Shown here piece after piece: positions 9,301-18,600 of a stretch of 64,000 nt of DNA. A program made the translations under genes and the position numbers. The DNA is taken from positions 868,001 through 932,000 of the forward strand of contig NZ_CP029619.1 of NCBI RefSeq assembly GCF_003176915.1. Reading direction: 5' to 3'. How positions within the stretch are numbered: position 1 is the stretch's first letter; the number at the start of each line of letters is the position of its first letter. The notes beneath the pieces were generated by a model. That model was given only the letters and a program-made list of their open reading frames with translations, did not search any database and was not told the DNA's origin. Source of the stretch: Candidatus Cardinium hertigii. GTDB taxonomy: Bacteria > Bacteroidota > Bacteroidia > Cytophagales > Amoebophilaceae.

Positions 9301-9912
9301 CTTGGCATAGAATAGGCAAATAAAAATGAGCAGTGGGAAGCACAATCCGAAAAGCAAAAACTGGTATACATCTGTGAAGGCTACAGATCTGGCACCTCCA
9401 AAGGAAGCATATAAAATAACCAATGATACCCACACTATCGTTGCCTGATTTGACCAGGTATGTAGGCTGGGCATTAATTTTTGGGTAATGTTTAAAGCGA
9501 CCTTAATTTGAGCAGCTAAAATAGCAGTAGCCATCATAATGCCCAGTACTGCTGTAACTATGCGTATGACCGGACCATACAATTCCCCCATAGATTCCGC
9601 TATGGAAAGGTGCCCTATAAATTCCTTCATTCTTGAAATTACAAATCTGGAAGCTAGATAAAGATTGAATACACTGTTTAAGTCTAGCAGTAGCGCATAA
9701 ATGCCTTGTCGGTAATAGGCATCTAATCGTGTATGCAAAATGCCACCATCATAGATGGTGGCTATCATAGAGAGGGTAAGCACTAGGGTAGGCATCTTTC
9801 TATTCCCAACTGCATAATCTTGGAAAGTTTTGATGCCCCTGCCATAGTATAGGCCAATGATAAGCGTGATAAGTAAGAATATACCTATAATTAAAAAGTC
9901 CATTGATGTCAT
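6361..9912 (-). CDS. Na+/solute symporter - pseudokinase - RelA/SpoT HD hydrolase fusion
   Basis: This 1183-residue inner-membrane protein has four parts. Residues 1-~480 are a sodium:solute symporter (PutP-like) core with the sodium-site segment MSTADSNL. About five or six further helices occupy ~530-730. A degenerate histidine-kinase region follows, with an H-box-like DMSHALEEP (His752) and a tail VEAHGGYVA, but no DxGxG or clear N box. The C-terminal ~150 residues are a RelA/SpoT-type HD domain: RQSGEPYYTHP (Arg1029, His1038), LLHDVVEDT (His1062, Asp1063, Glu1066, Asp1067) and KLADRLHN (Asp1126, Asn1130). All match residues needed for (p)ppGpp hydrolysis in Rel enzymes; no synthetase domain is present. 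CbrA-type symporter-kinase sensors are the nearest known architecture. I infer that transport or ligand binding controls an alarmone hydrolase. It is monocistronic. Confidence 0.85.
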   Translation of the reverse strand: MTSMDFLIIGIFLLITLIIGLYYGRGIKTFQDYAVGNRKMPTLVLTLSMIATIYDGGILHTRLDAYYRQGIYALLLDLNSVFNLYLASRFVISRMKEFIGHLSIAESMGELYGPVIRIVTAVLGIMMATAILAAQIKVALNITQKLMPSLHTWSNQATIVWVSLVILYASFGGARSVAFTDVYQFLLFGLCFPLLIFICLFYAKHETLGWQKLTAMPAFNISKVCTWDDTLVSVLACFIWRSIIPFDPARMQRFYMSSSVTQAIKIFNQTAISRIIIPLLFLSLAVALHVGNYTIESGYNAFYYIIDFAHFPGVRGLFVTVIFALLMSTADSNLHAASILFSNDLWPFLNNRTKKHSATQPSLKVVRMASILIGLISLVVALHTTHVMHMIVNVGIIYGAAVSIPFIMACLGFRPRTMVILCGACINSVIALGFFYCKVGQGNESTNTSPFAAMILLGQKIFFALMASVCILLLLHYLFPKLPGTGWIGIKDCSLWDLQNQTTKRWWLNRWRQLKAPFTKAYRSNVFPNRGSTFILLGIYIIVSSIIALCFMKRHYLYPYIYGYMALMAVGTMVTIYPALHSYRQGGNTRLHWLWPILLFLLLFIAPIQFVKLGHYSPTACVLWLGHLGIATVLLSLEVSSVMLCLAMLIHKFIPPFVSASDPLWSAYKEITALNLPSLVIEFLYATALGLVIIVGLSIYKYLRDKSTAKLRVIELTRTYEHRISLEAIYNQANWSRLDATHGNQLLLDMSHALEEPYRYLATHGQEKLSKNISNFLNKLHKFGKLHLWKAQLGHGIELNQNKIKRIAWEDCLLTVHDHIRTLDTDIQLLLNKQTNRTQLWVDPELFECFLMLNLWEMSQCAQTVEHTVTATIADSLLQYNYDRDTPAADPLRLPALAFCFTTDTKLPQTLPVYNIAEPRVTAAPLTDKHLYQIECRQMVEAHGGYVAIQETADAIQALYVLPIEGQKVMRFKNYDPVYLAAHKQAETAESIAQENELIALLANGTTLTKEKIIPVIAFIKNAHGLVMRQSGEPYYTHPMAVTKLLLTVTKNPITLLAGLLHDVVEDTPVTLHQVELMYGAEVATLVDQVTHYNTNGYPWKLDKEEKKNRLNQCDDVRVVQIKLADRLHNMRTLSIRKWKDQQRIAQETLLFYVPWGEKHKIAKEWTVEMKQICEKILSNGIG

Positions 9913-10333
9913 AACGGTAACTACATTACATGTTTTTTGCTGATAAGTCTTTCAGCTATAATGTAAGAAAAATAGGTACGTTTATGCAAATAATAAGGTC
10001 CTATATGGACATATATGATCAAATATTGATTATAATGCCTATACAATAGATAAGGGATCTGTTTGCCTATACCATTCCTTAGTCTTCCTATTTGTATAGC
10101 ATGGGGGTAAGCTAAAAATGGAGCAGGGAGTTTTTAAGAAGCTATCTATTTATTCCGTTAATTTTCAGTATTATAGAAAAAAATTGATGGAAGTATAATA
10201 TAAGTTCCATGGGGTAATTGGCGAAAGGAGGCAAAGTAATTTTTTACCTTACTTGTTGGGAAGGGGAAAGTACCTTATAGGGTTATTCCCCATAAGGTAC
10301 AAAGAGATCTATACGCTAAATGATAAGCTATGG
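9913..10333. other. Intergenic region, promoter side of the minus-strand fusion gene
   Basis: This 420-base AT-rich gap lies between two minus-strand genes. It contains the hairpin at 10271-10299 and presumably the promoter for the fusion gene. No convincing ORF or RNA gene was seen. Confidence 0.5.
10271..10299 (-). terminator. Hairpin downstream of the lipoprotein gene
   Basis: A 12-bp stem with one mismatch (10271-10282 with 10288-10299) has the loop TTATT. It lies 35 bases past the stop of the minus-strand lipoprotein gene. It is stable and well placed, but no T-run follows on the minus strand. Confidence 0.5.
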
Positions 10334-11530
10334 TTATAGATCGGCCGTGGCATGAGAAGTACCAAGATTATGCTCTATTACTTCAAGGCTCTTTTTAGCA
10401 AGGTAGTAGTTAATTTTAGCTATTTCCACAATGGCTTTACCGATTATAGGAGCGGTTATTTTGGTTGCTTTCCAAATGCCTTCACCGATTATAGGAACGG
10501 TTGTCTTGGTTACTTTCCATAATCCTTGGCCTACTATGGGAGCAGTAACCTTAGCCTGATTCCACAAACCTTGAGCTATATAAACGCTGGCTTCTTTACC
10601 TTTATTTATAGCATAGTATGCTAGTTTTGCTGCAATTCCATAAGCTTCCATTCCACTTGATTGAGCAAGCGTAACGCCGTTATGGTAAGCAAAAGCTAAC
10701 TGACTAGTAAGGCAGTTCTCTTGAGCTACTATTTCCTCTATACCCTGCGTAAAAATAATAGATAAATTGCGTACGTGGCAGATAATTTTGAATAAGTTTG
10801 TGAGATGGTTTTTTATGTGCAAGTGAATTTGCATGGAGTTGTCGTCCATAGGCTCACACATTCTATCTGCTATTGTATACATACGGTTTATTACCTTCTC
10901 CTCAATCTCATTTATAATAGCTACATAGCGTTTCACCTCTTCAAATCTTTCCTTTTTTATACGTGTAATAGCTGACTTTTCTGTATGTTCTATAGTACGT
11001 ACATCATTCCTTAAATTAAGTATATTAATAGTGTTACAGTCTTCATTTTCTATTTCCTGAAGATATAGAAGTGTATCTTGTGGTTGGTTTCCTATCTCTG
11101 CAATGCCTACTGCCAATAGTGCTGCAAACTTATGTACCTCTTTGGAATCCCCTATGGTTTCATGAAGCATTTCGAACAACTTTTTGGTATAATTCTTTTC
11201 TAATAAGGCTAAGGTAACGCTCATCTTATCTAAATCTTTCTTAGACAATTTTTGAAATTGCGCTACTTGTACGCACAGCTCCTTTATATTTGCGATTGTG
11301 CCTTGTGCCTTATCTTCTGCTTTTCTTATGATGATATTTTTTGCTCGACTCCTGATTCTTTCTGCTTCTATTCTAGATATGGGGTCATGTGGCGTCCTTC
11401 TACTACTTTGACATTCCAAATCATTTATGCTTTTGCTGCACCCAACTAAAGCTACCGAGGCTAAACAAAATGAAATTTCCTTCCAAATTTTACTTAAGTG
11501 GCTTCTATTTTTGCTTTTATTGCTATACAT
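10334..11530 (-). CDS. Helical lipoprotein with C-terminal 15-residue repeats
   Basis: The 398-residue protein has a lipoprotein signal peptide ending in a good lipobox (LVGC, Cys31). The mature body (60-280) is almost wholly helical, with many Lys, Glu, Ile and Leu residues. From about residue 300 it carries amphipathic repeats of 15 residues: GLWNQAKVTAPIVGQ, GLWKVTKTTVPIIGE and GIWKATKITAPIIGK, then a degenerate fourth. Such Gly/Trp/Lys/Ile repeats could lie on or insert into membranes. I recognise no family. It is probably a surface protein or exported effector (inference). The neighbouring IS256 relic and symporter paralogues mark this as accessory DNA. Confidence 0.7.
   Translation of the reverse strand: MYSNKSKNRSHLSKIWKEISFCLASVALVGCSKSINDLECQSSRRTPHDPISRIEAERIRSRAKNIIIRKAEDKAQGTIANIKELCVQVAQFQKLSKKDLDKMSVTLALLEKNYTKKLFEMLHETIGDSKEVHKFAALLAVGIAEIGNQPQDTLLYLQEIENEDCNTINILNLRNDVRTIEHTEKSAITRIKKERFEEVKRYVAIINEIEEKVINRMYTIADRMCEPMDDNSMQIHLHIKNHLTNLFKIICHVRNLSIIFTQGIEEIVAQENCLTSQLAFAYHNGVTLAQSSGMEAYGIAAKLAYYAINKGKEASVYIAQGLWNQAKVTAPIVGQGLWKVTKTTVPIIGEGIWKATKITAPIIGKAIVEIAKINYYLAKKSLEVIEHNLGTSHATADL
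10430..10570 (-). repeat. 45-bp tandem repeats encoding GLWKxTKxTAPIIGx units
   Basis: Three consecutive 45-base units within the lipoprotein gene encode the 15-residue amphipathic repeats. The units differ by several substitutions, so the array is not a recent slippage product. Confidence 0.75.
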
Positions 11531-11734
11531 ACTGTTTATTCATTTTAATACGCTGCCTTCTATTGTTATAGGAAGTTCATTAATTATTGATTTTCTATAT
11601 AAAAATGTACCCTTAAATATAATAAATCTAATTATATAAATCTAATTATAGTAGTTAAATGTACAGTATCGCTTGATCAGAACCAAATTTACGTTTTTTT
11701 ATACAAAAAACAAATTATATTATTGCGTGCCCTC

Positions 11735-12440
11735 ATTATTAATATTAACTAGCTTAAGGTCCTTTTTTAATTTATTAAGTTTCCAAGCCAAAACTTAGAT
11801 CCTTCTTTTTTGCTGATCCATAAACCTAAAATATTCTTTCTACCTGATACATCTATACCTAAAGCATTGTATACCAATTGGTTAATAATGCGCTTATCTT
11901 GCCTGACTTTTACTGCAAGGCAATCAAAATACACTATAGCATATACTGATTTAAGCGGATAGCTTTGTTATAAAAACATGTCATCCATCGCATTATCTGT
12001 ATTACTCATAGTGGCACCTTACAATGCTGCTAATTGCAGCTTACTATCAGATAAGCGCATGTTTTTGGCATAGAAAGATAGAATTTTTTCTAATCCAGGC
12101 ACTTTATGCTTCTTTTCTGCTTAGGAACGATGATAGGGGGTCCAATGTCCCCGATCTATCCCTTAGAACATCCAGGGATATTTCCCATGATCTATAGTTA
12201 AACGCTTGTTATAGCTCCCATTTCTGGAATTATCAGACTGTTTCCTATTATATTTATTATGGCCTAAATGATTTTTTCCATCTCTACTTCTAGGGATTGT
12301 TCTACTATGTTTCTGGTTAAAACCTTTAATAGACCATTTTGAGCAAAGAAAGTTAGTCAATAAATCTGCTCCGCTTTGAAGTTTTGGATTAAGAAAATCT
12401 TTTTCGTTTGAATGCTGCATAGAATGCATAGAGATATATA
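11735..12440 (-). pseudogene. IS256-family (mutator) transposase relic
   Basis: Translated on the minus strand in shifting frames, the region matches IS256 transposases in order. An N-terminal part has HLGHNKYNRKQ and NSRNGSYNK (in the frame at 12163-12486). PIIVPKQKR and LEKILSFYAKNM come next, then YPLKSVYAIVYFDCLAVKVR, ALGIDVSGRKNILGLW and EGSKFWLGNLINKLK. Several frameshifts, at least one in-frame stop before YPLKSV, and loss of the C-terminal third (including the last catalytic Glu region) make it non-functional. No terminal inverted repeats were identified. Confidence 0.85.
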
Positions 12441-12560
12441 ATATGTAAGGATATAACAAAAAAATATTATTACATAATCTTTTCAAGACAACATTGTCTA
12501 CAACTACATTCGTTGTTTAGGTTAATAGTTATTTTTTTCTTCTTACATTCTAAAATTATA

Positions 12561-12664
12561 GGAAAACGTATTTACACACTGCCAACACGCCCTCTTAGTA
12601 GATAAAGAAAAAGGTTCTATTTGTATAAAGGCTTTGGTATGGTATAGCGATGCTAAGTTACCCC
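12561..12664 (+). pseudogene. Fragment of Rpn (PD-(D/E)XK) transposase-like gene
   Basis: About 104 bases are nearly identical to the middle of the Rpn-type gene at 19968-20071 and its copy at 52709-52812, from GGAAAACGTATTTACACACT to the GCTAAGTTACC segment. Homology stops abruptly on both sides. It precedes a symporter copy, mirroring the symporter-Rpn pairing seen at the intact loci. Confidence 0.85.
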
Positions 12665-12847
12665 TTTACACTACCTTTCATATCATTTTGATGCACTCTT
12701 CCTACTTCAGGCATAAGGTTAACATATGTTTCTTATGTTTCCTATAGCTGTTCCATTATTATAATAGCATTATTATTTGTGTACTATCTAAATAATGATT
12801 ATGTATCAAAGTTCTACAAACAATTTTAATACATAAATACAAAGTAC

Positions 12848-12885
12848 TTGGTTTTATAGCTTTGTATACTTATACTTACCCATGG
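12848..12885 (+). promoter_or_regulatory. Conserved upstream element of the symporter family, copy 1
   Basis: The string TTGGTTTTATAGC, a T/A-rich spacer and TATACTTA recur upstream of other family members (near 14716, 23229 and 48401). The TTG and TAxxCTTA parts are about 20 bases apart, compatible with a Bacteroidota promoter (-33 TTG, -7 TAnnTTTG). Assignment as the promoter is an inference. Confidence 0.45.
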
Positions 12886-12959
12886 TTGTATAGAGCTTCT
12901 GTATATTATAACAGATTGTATCTGAATAATTACGAACAATTCATTAATAACTTATCACA

Positions 12960-14685
12960 ATGACACTATTCAATAATTTACCCCTTGTAATGGTAGTGAC
13001 CTTCTTGTTATTGACATTAGCCGTGGGATTTTATTTTAGTAGAAAAACAACCACCTTCCGAGAATATGCGGTAGGGAATAAACAGTTTGCTACAGCTACG
13101 TTAGTAGCTACAATGTTGGCTACTAATTTTGGTGGAGGAGGGTTGGTGCGTGAGATAGAAAAAAATCCATGATATCGGACTTTATTGGATAATATTTCTA
13201 ATTTTCGATAGCAGTTTTTGCGTTTGGATTATTAGTCGATTAGCAGTACGTATAAGACCATTTATGAAACACCTCTCTATGGCAGAGACCATAGGGCATG
13301 TATATGGTAAGTATCCAAGGATTATTACTGCTATATCCAGTATTTGTCGATCCATTATTAGTCTTTCTATCCAAATTGTTGTAATATCTAAAACAATTAG
13401 TATCTGTGTAGGACCAGTTGACTCCGGAGAAATTACAATCCTCGCTACCTTAATTCTTATTACTTATTCTGCTTTTGGGGGTATTCGTTCGGTTACTTTT
13501 ACAGATGTACTGCAGTTTTTAACTTTTTCCATGATTATTCCTCTTTTAGCTTGGTTTCTTTTTATAAAAATAGGGATCCCAATCTCAGAAGTTATTTCTT
13601 TTTTACAAAGACAGGAAAAATTCCAGCTTAGAACTGTATTGCATTTTGATACTAAGCTAGCAGCTATGGTTTCACTGGTTTTATCTGGTATAGTGTATTA
13701 TATAAAACCTACAACTATCCAGAGATTGTATATGGCTTCGGACCCACTTCAGGCCCAAAAAGTTTTCTCATATGGTAGTATTTTTAGTGTTCTTATAGAG
13801 GGTTGTATTATTCTAGTAGGTCTGTTTATTTTTGTTGAAACACCTGATTTACCAAAAGAAAAGATTTGGCCCTATATAATGCACAATATCCCCTCTACTT
13901 TTAAAGGTTTTTTTTCCATTAGTTTGCTAGCTATGTCTATGTCTACAGCTGATTCGTACTTAAATTCTTGTGCCATTATGGTTAGTCATGATATTGTGGG
14001 AAGTGTCCAAGGGATAAAAAAAACTTCCTATATCTATCAAATACGGATAGCTAGGCTGACTACTATAGTAATTGGCCTGTGTGCTATGTGTGTAGCTTTT
14101 TGGTGCAGGGATTTATTGAAATTAATGTTTCTAGCTATTGACTTTTCAATACCCGTAGTAACTGCTCCTTTTATATTATCGGTTTTTGGTTTTCGAGGTA
14201 CTTCTCGTACAGCGTTAATTGGTATGGCTACAGGTACACTAGCCATTTTAGTTTGGAGCAAATGGGTTGAACCACTTGATCCAAGTATAGGTATAGATGG
14301 TGCTTTTCCTTCCATGCTAGCCAACGGATTAGCCATGTTAGCCGCCCACTACCTATTGCCGCAACCAGCAGGAACCGGCTGGGTACCTCCTGATAAAACG
14401 TACCAACAATGGCAACAAGAAAAGGAAAGAATCAAAAGGCGTAATAAACAAGAACGTGCCATTTTTTTTACAAAAGAAAACTTAGCCAAGCTGAAACCCA
14501 AGGCCATTACAACTGTATTTGTAGGGGTTTATCTTATTATAACTAGCTTAGTTAGCAGCTGTTATTACAACGGGCAAACAAAGGCAGTATGGGTATCTAT
14601 TCCCTTTTGTATGCTAGGGGTTGCTTATATAGGCTATGTAGCCTTCTTTGCTAACAAAATCCCAGATTGGGCAATAGGCTTTTGA
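12960..14685 (+). pseudogene. Symporter paralogue, frameshifted and lacking the signalling half
   Basis: The frame opens with MTLFNNLPLVMV, identical in its first ~33 bases to the intact copy at 48499, and runs to a TGA at 13170-13172. Removing one A from the A7 run at 13159-13165 restores the frame through EKIHDIGLYWIIF and joins the 473-residue frame beginning at 13264. The rest is a symporter core with MSTADSYL and the linker LLPQPAGTGW. It ends at DWAIGF, exactly where the full copies continue into the second membrane domain. If A7 slippage rescues it, the product is a ~575-residue stand-alone symporter; otherwise it is dead. Confidence 0.8.
14331..14679 (+). repeat. Near-identical 349-bp linker block, copy in the truncated paralogue
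   Basis: This block matches 17081-17429 without indels and with only a few substitutions, whereas the transporter cores upstream have diverged strongly. It encodes the LLPQPAGTGW linker to NKIPDWAIG. The pattern suggests recent gene conversion or recombination. Confidence 0.9.
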
Positions 14686-14713
14686 AACAATTTTTATGCA
14701 TAAATAAAAAATT

Positions 14714-14766
14714 ATCGGTTTTATAGCCTTATATAATATATTGTATACTTGGCTGTGGATAGGTTT
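14714..14766 (+). promoter_or_regulatory. Conserved upstream element, copy 2
   Basis: CGGTTTTATAGCC, then TATATAATATAT and GTATACTTGGCTGTGG, resemble the element upstream of the symporter copies. Here it precedes an acetyltransferase gene, suggesting that the element travels with the duplicated module. Confidence 0.4.
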
Positions 14767-14837
14767 GTAGTTGTTGTATTAACAGCTATTCACCATTCTA
14801 TTACTTTAAAATAAAATTCACATATATCTTCCTGCTT

Positions 14838-15536
14838 ATGATAAAGCTCATTATAAATGAATATAAAAGAAAGTGTGGTGATTTTTTGTTACGTTGGAAG
14901 CCCGAAAGTAAAAATCATAAACTTTGTATTGAGACGAAAAGATTTATAGCCTATACCTTATATTCAGAAGAAAATGTTTTTCAAATGTTCCCCTTAAGTA
15001 TACAAAATTTGTATACCATAACTTTTGCAGATCCTATAGTAATGAGCAAATATAAATATGGATTACCAAAAACAGTTAAAGAGTTTGAAACTATGGTAAA
15101 AGAAAAATCTCTTTGTGCTTTACATGGTGATCCATTTGTTGCTTTTATAATCACAGATAAAGAGTCTGGTAATGTGATAGGATACGAAGAAATCGATAAA
15201 AGCGATACAGATGGCATTGGAGAAATTTCCTATATATTTAGTAAGCAGTACCATAATGGAGCTGGGCAAGCCTATAAATACGTAGGATATGAAAATGTTG
15301 GAGCACTAACATGGGGATATGGTGCCCATTTATACAGAAACGGTACCTTTGTTAATCCATCTAAACAACAGTTTAAGACAACTGTCCCATTTAAAGGGTT
15401 AATGGCTACTGTACGAACAGATAACTTTGCTTCTTCTAAAATATTGGAAAATTTGGGCTTTAAACAAATGGCTATCATTAAGAAATTTGGACATGAAAGA
15501 TATCTATTTGAATTGGATTTTAATAATTTTGAATAA
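14838..15536 (+). CDS. GNAT-family acetyltransferase
   Basis: This 232-residue protein is a probable acetyl-CoA-dependent acetyltransferase. The region from ~78 on has the RimJ/RimL-like pattern: TVKEFETMVKEK, a GNVIGYEEIDKSD strand and a C-terminal TVRTDNFASSKILENLGFKQ, where an asparagine or aspartate and the Ser pack against CoA. The middle (AYKYVGYENVGALTWGYGAHL) is not typical, and the usual R/QxxGxG/A loop is weak. Activity is therefore less certain. It sits between a truncated and a complete symporter copy, as GNAT genes do at other family loci here. Confidence 0.7.
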   Translation: MIKLIINEYKRKCGDFLLRWKPESKNHKLCIETKRFIAYTLYSEENVFQMFPLSIQNLYTITFADPIVMSKYKYGLPKTVKEFETMVKEKSLCALHGDPFVAFIITDKESGNVIGYEEIDKSDTDGIGEISYIFSKQYHNGAGQAYKYVGYENVGALTWGYGAHLYRNGTFVNPSKQQFKTTVPFKGLMATVRTDNFASSKILENLGFKQMAIIKKFGHERYLFELDFNNFE

Positions 15537-15671
15537 ATATAAATATACGGACTATATCCACAAATTTATTCATTCAGGGTGATGGTTTTATTTTTATTAT
15601 CTTGAGATTGTTGCTATAGATGAGACTTATTGCTAATTTAATATTTAATAACAATATAATGGGGATTTACG

Positions 15672-18600
15672 ATGAATATTCCACTTATTATGGTAATAGC
15701 CTTTTTGTTACTATCATTAGCAACAGGGCTTTATTACAGTAAAAGAACCACTTCTTTAAAAGAATATGCAATAGGGCATAAAAAATTTACTACAGCTACA
15801 TTAGTAGCTACTACATTAGCTACTACCTGGGGAGGGGGCCAGCTGGTACGTGATGTAGAACAGGTTTATGACCGTGGCCTTTACTGGATGATTTTCTCTT
15901 GTTTAAGTTTTGCTGATGTACTGATAATTATCCCCTTGTCTTTACGTATGGGTTCCTTTATGCAGCATTTTTCTATGCCAGAAAGCATAGGAAGTGTATA
16001 TGGAAAATATCCAAGGCTTATTACTGCTTTAGCTGGTATTGCTTCTGCTATAGCAATTATTGCTAGTCAGATTAATGTAATGTCTTTGGCCATTAATAGA
16101 TGTATAGGAACAGGGCATTCAGCATATACTGAATGTATTACAGTAGCTGCTACTTTGATTCTTATTCTTTATTCCACTTTTGGTGGCATTCGTGCTGTTA
16201 CTTTTACAGATGTATTACAATTCCTAACGTTCTCCGCGATTATTCCTCTATTTACCTGGTTTATGTTTAGACAAACAGGGAAATCCATTGGTGAAATTGT
16301 TGCTTTTCTTCAGAATTATCCAAAATTTCAGCTAAGTTATGCATTTCATTTTGATCATAATCTTTTAATTATGTTATCGATGGTTTTAGGCATTGTTTCT
16401 TCCATAGATCCTACTACCATGCAACGCGTATACATGGCTTCTGATCCGAGGCAAGCTAATAAAACTTTCTTTTATTCTGGTATATTTAGTTTTATAATTA
16501 TTGGCTGTGTTATTGCAGCTAGTTTATTTGTTTTTGTAAGTATGCCAAAACTGGCCATAATAGAAGTATGGCCTTATATCATGAATCATCTTCCCTCTAT
16601 CTTCAAAGGGTGTGTTTGCATCAGTTTATTAGCTATGACTATGTCCACTGCCGATTCCAAATTGAATACTTGTTCCGTCATGGTTAGTCATGATATAGTA
16701 GAAAGCATAAAAACAATGAAGTTCCCTTATTTTTCTTCTTTACGGTTTAGAGCACGTTTACTAAAACGGTTGATTCGTTTAGTAGATGGAATAAATCCTA
16801 TTCAATTGGCTAGACTTACTTCTATGATAATAGGTTTATTTGCTATGGTATTGGCTTTTTATTGCAAGGATTTGCTAACATTATTAATGCTAGCTTTAGC
16901 TTTATACGTTCCTATTGTAACAGCACCTTTCGTCTTAGCACTTTTTGGTTTTAGAGGCAGTTCCCAAACAGCATTAATAGGTATGATTACTGGTATAGTA
17001 GCTATTTTAGCTTGGAACCGATGGATTAAACCAATAACTGGTATGGATGGTTCCTTTTTTTGCATGTTAGCCAATGGTTTAGCCATGTTAGCCGCCCACT
17101 ACCTATTGCCGCAACCAGCAGGAACCGGCTGGGTACCTCCTGATAAAACGTACCAACAATGGCAACAGGAAAAGGAAAGAATCGCAAGGCGTAATAAACA
17201 AGAACGTGCCATTTTTTTTACAAAAGAAAACTTAGCCAAGCTGAAACCCAAGGCCATTACAACTGTATTTGTAGGGGTTTATCTTATTATAACTAGCTTA
17301 GTTAGCAGCTGTTATTACAACGGGCAAACAAAGGCAGTATGGGTATCTATTCCCTTTTGTATGCTAGGGGTTGCTTATATAGGCTATGTAGCCTTCTTTG
17401 CTAACAAAATCCCAGATTGGGCAATAGGCAAATATGGGTTTATAAGTGTATTAGTTGGATTCCCGCTCCATCTTCTCTTTAGCTGCTTCCTATGCCAAAC
17501 ACTTTTAGTCCCCTTCCTTTTATTTTTTACCCATGGAACAGTTCTATTGTGGACACTTCCGTTGTATTGGAGCCTAAGAGTGCTAGCTATTACGGCAGGG
17601 GGTATGCTAGTAGCTATTTGTTATTGTAAAGCAACGGTAGTATGCCCTTCCCTCACACTATTATTGTCTATACTAGGGTTTGGCTTACTGCTTTTAATGA
17701 TCAGTGTTTGGGCAAAAAATAGTATTGTACAAAAGGAATCCCGTAATCTTTATTTCCTGCAGAAACAAGCTACACAAGAAGCCTATGAACTAAAAAAATT
17801 AGCCTATAGTGAAGAACTGCCTATTGCTTCTTCCCAAAGCACCTTAGCCCAAGAGGGAACTATTTTAGAAAAAGCCATCCAAAATGTTACGCAATCTATT
17901 GCCTTTGTAGATAGTACCACTCCCTTCCTTAAGGAAGACTTCCAAAGCATCCTAGATAAATTTGCAGAATGGGCCTACTATTTAAAGCAGCGGGCTAAAC
18001 GCCAGGACCAGCTCCTTTTACAACCAACGGTTATCCCATTAGAAGCGCTTATCGATGCAGGAGAGGTAGCCTACCAAAAAGAAAAAGGCTACTTACCTGG
18101 TTTATGGGTAGAAGAAGCCGACATTATGCCCGCTACGATGCTAGGCGATAGGGCGCAGTTGGTACAACTCCTATGCATGGCGTTTAGCTATGTAAGGGAA
18201 GCCAGTGCTTCCCGCTTCTCCCCTATTACGTTACAGCTGCAGTCTACCCAACTGCGCTACAAAAAAAGAGAACCGCTTGAAGAAAAAGAATCCCCTGATT
18301 GTATTACTTTCCCTGCATTGGCGTTGGTAGTACATACAGAAAATAAACAGATCCCCCTGCCTATCTTACAAACCATATATGACGTGGAAGGTCCTGCCGT
18401 TACCCAACCGGTGGTTTCTGCCCTATCTCCGCAAAAGGTAAACCTACACAAAGAAAAGTTAGCATCGATTGTGTATGCGCACTATGGGCTTTTGCTATGG
18501 CCCCATGCAGAGCAGCTGGTCTGCCTACTCCCCCTAGATGTAACCCAAGTAAGAGAGGAGATGCTAGCACTTTCCTTGCCGAGGGAAGCGGGTACGCAGG

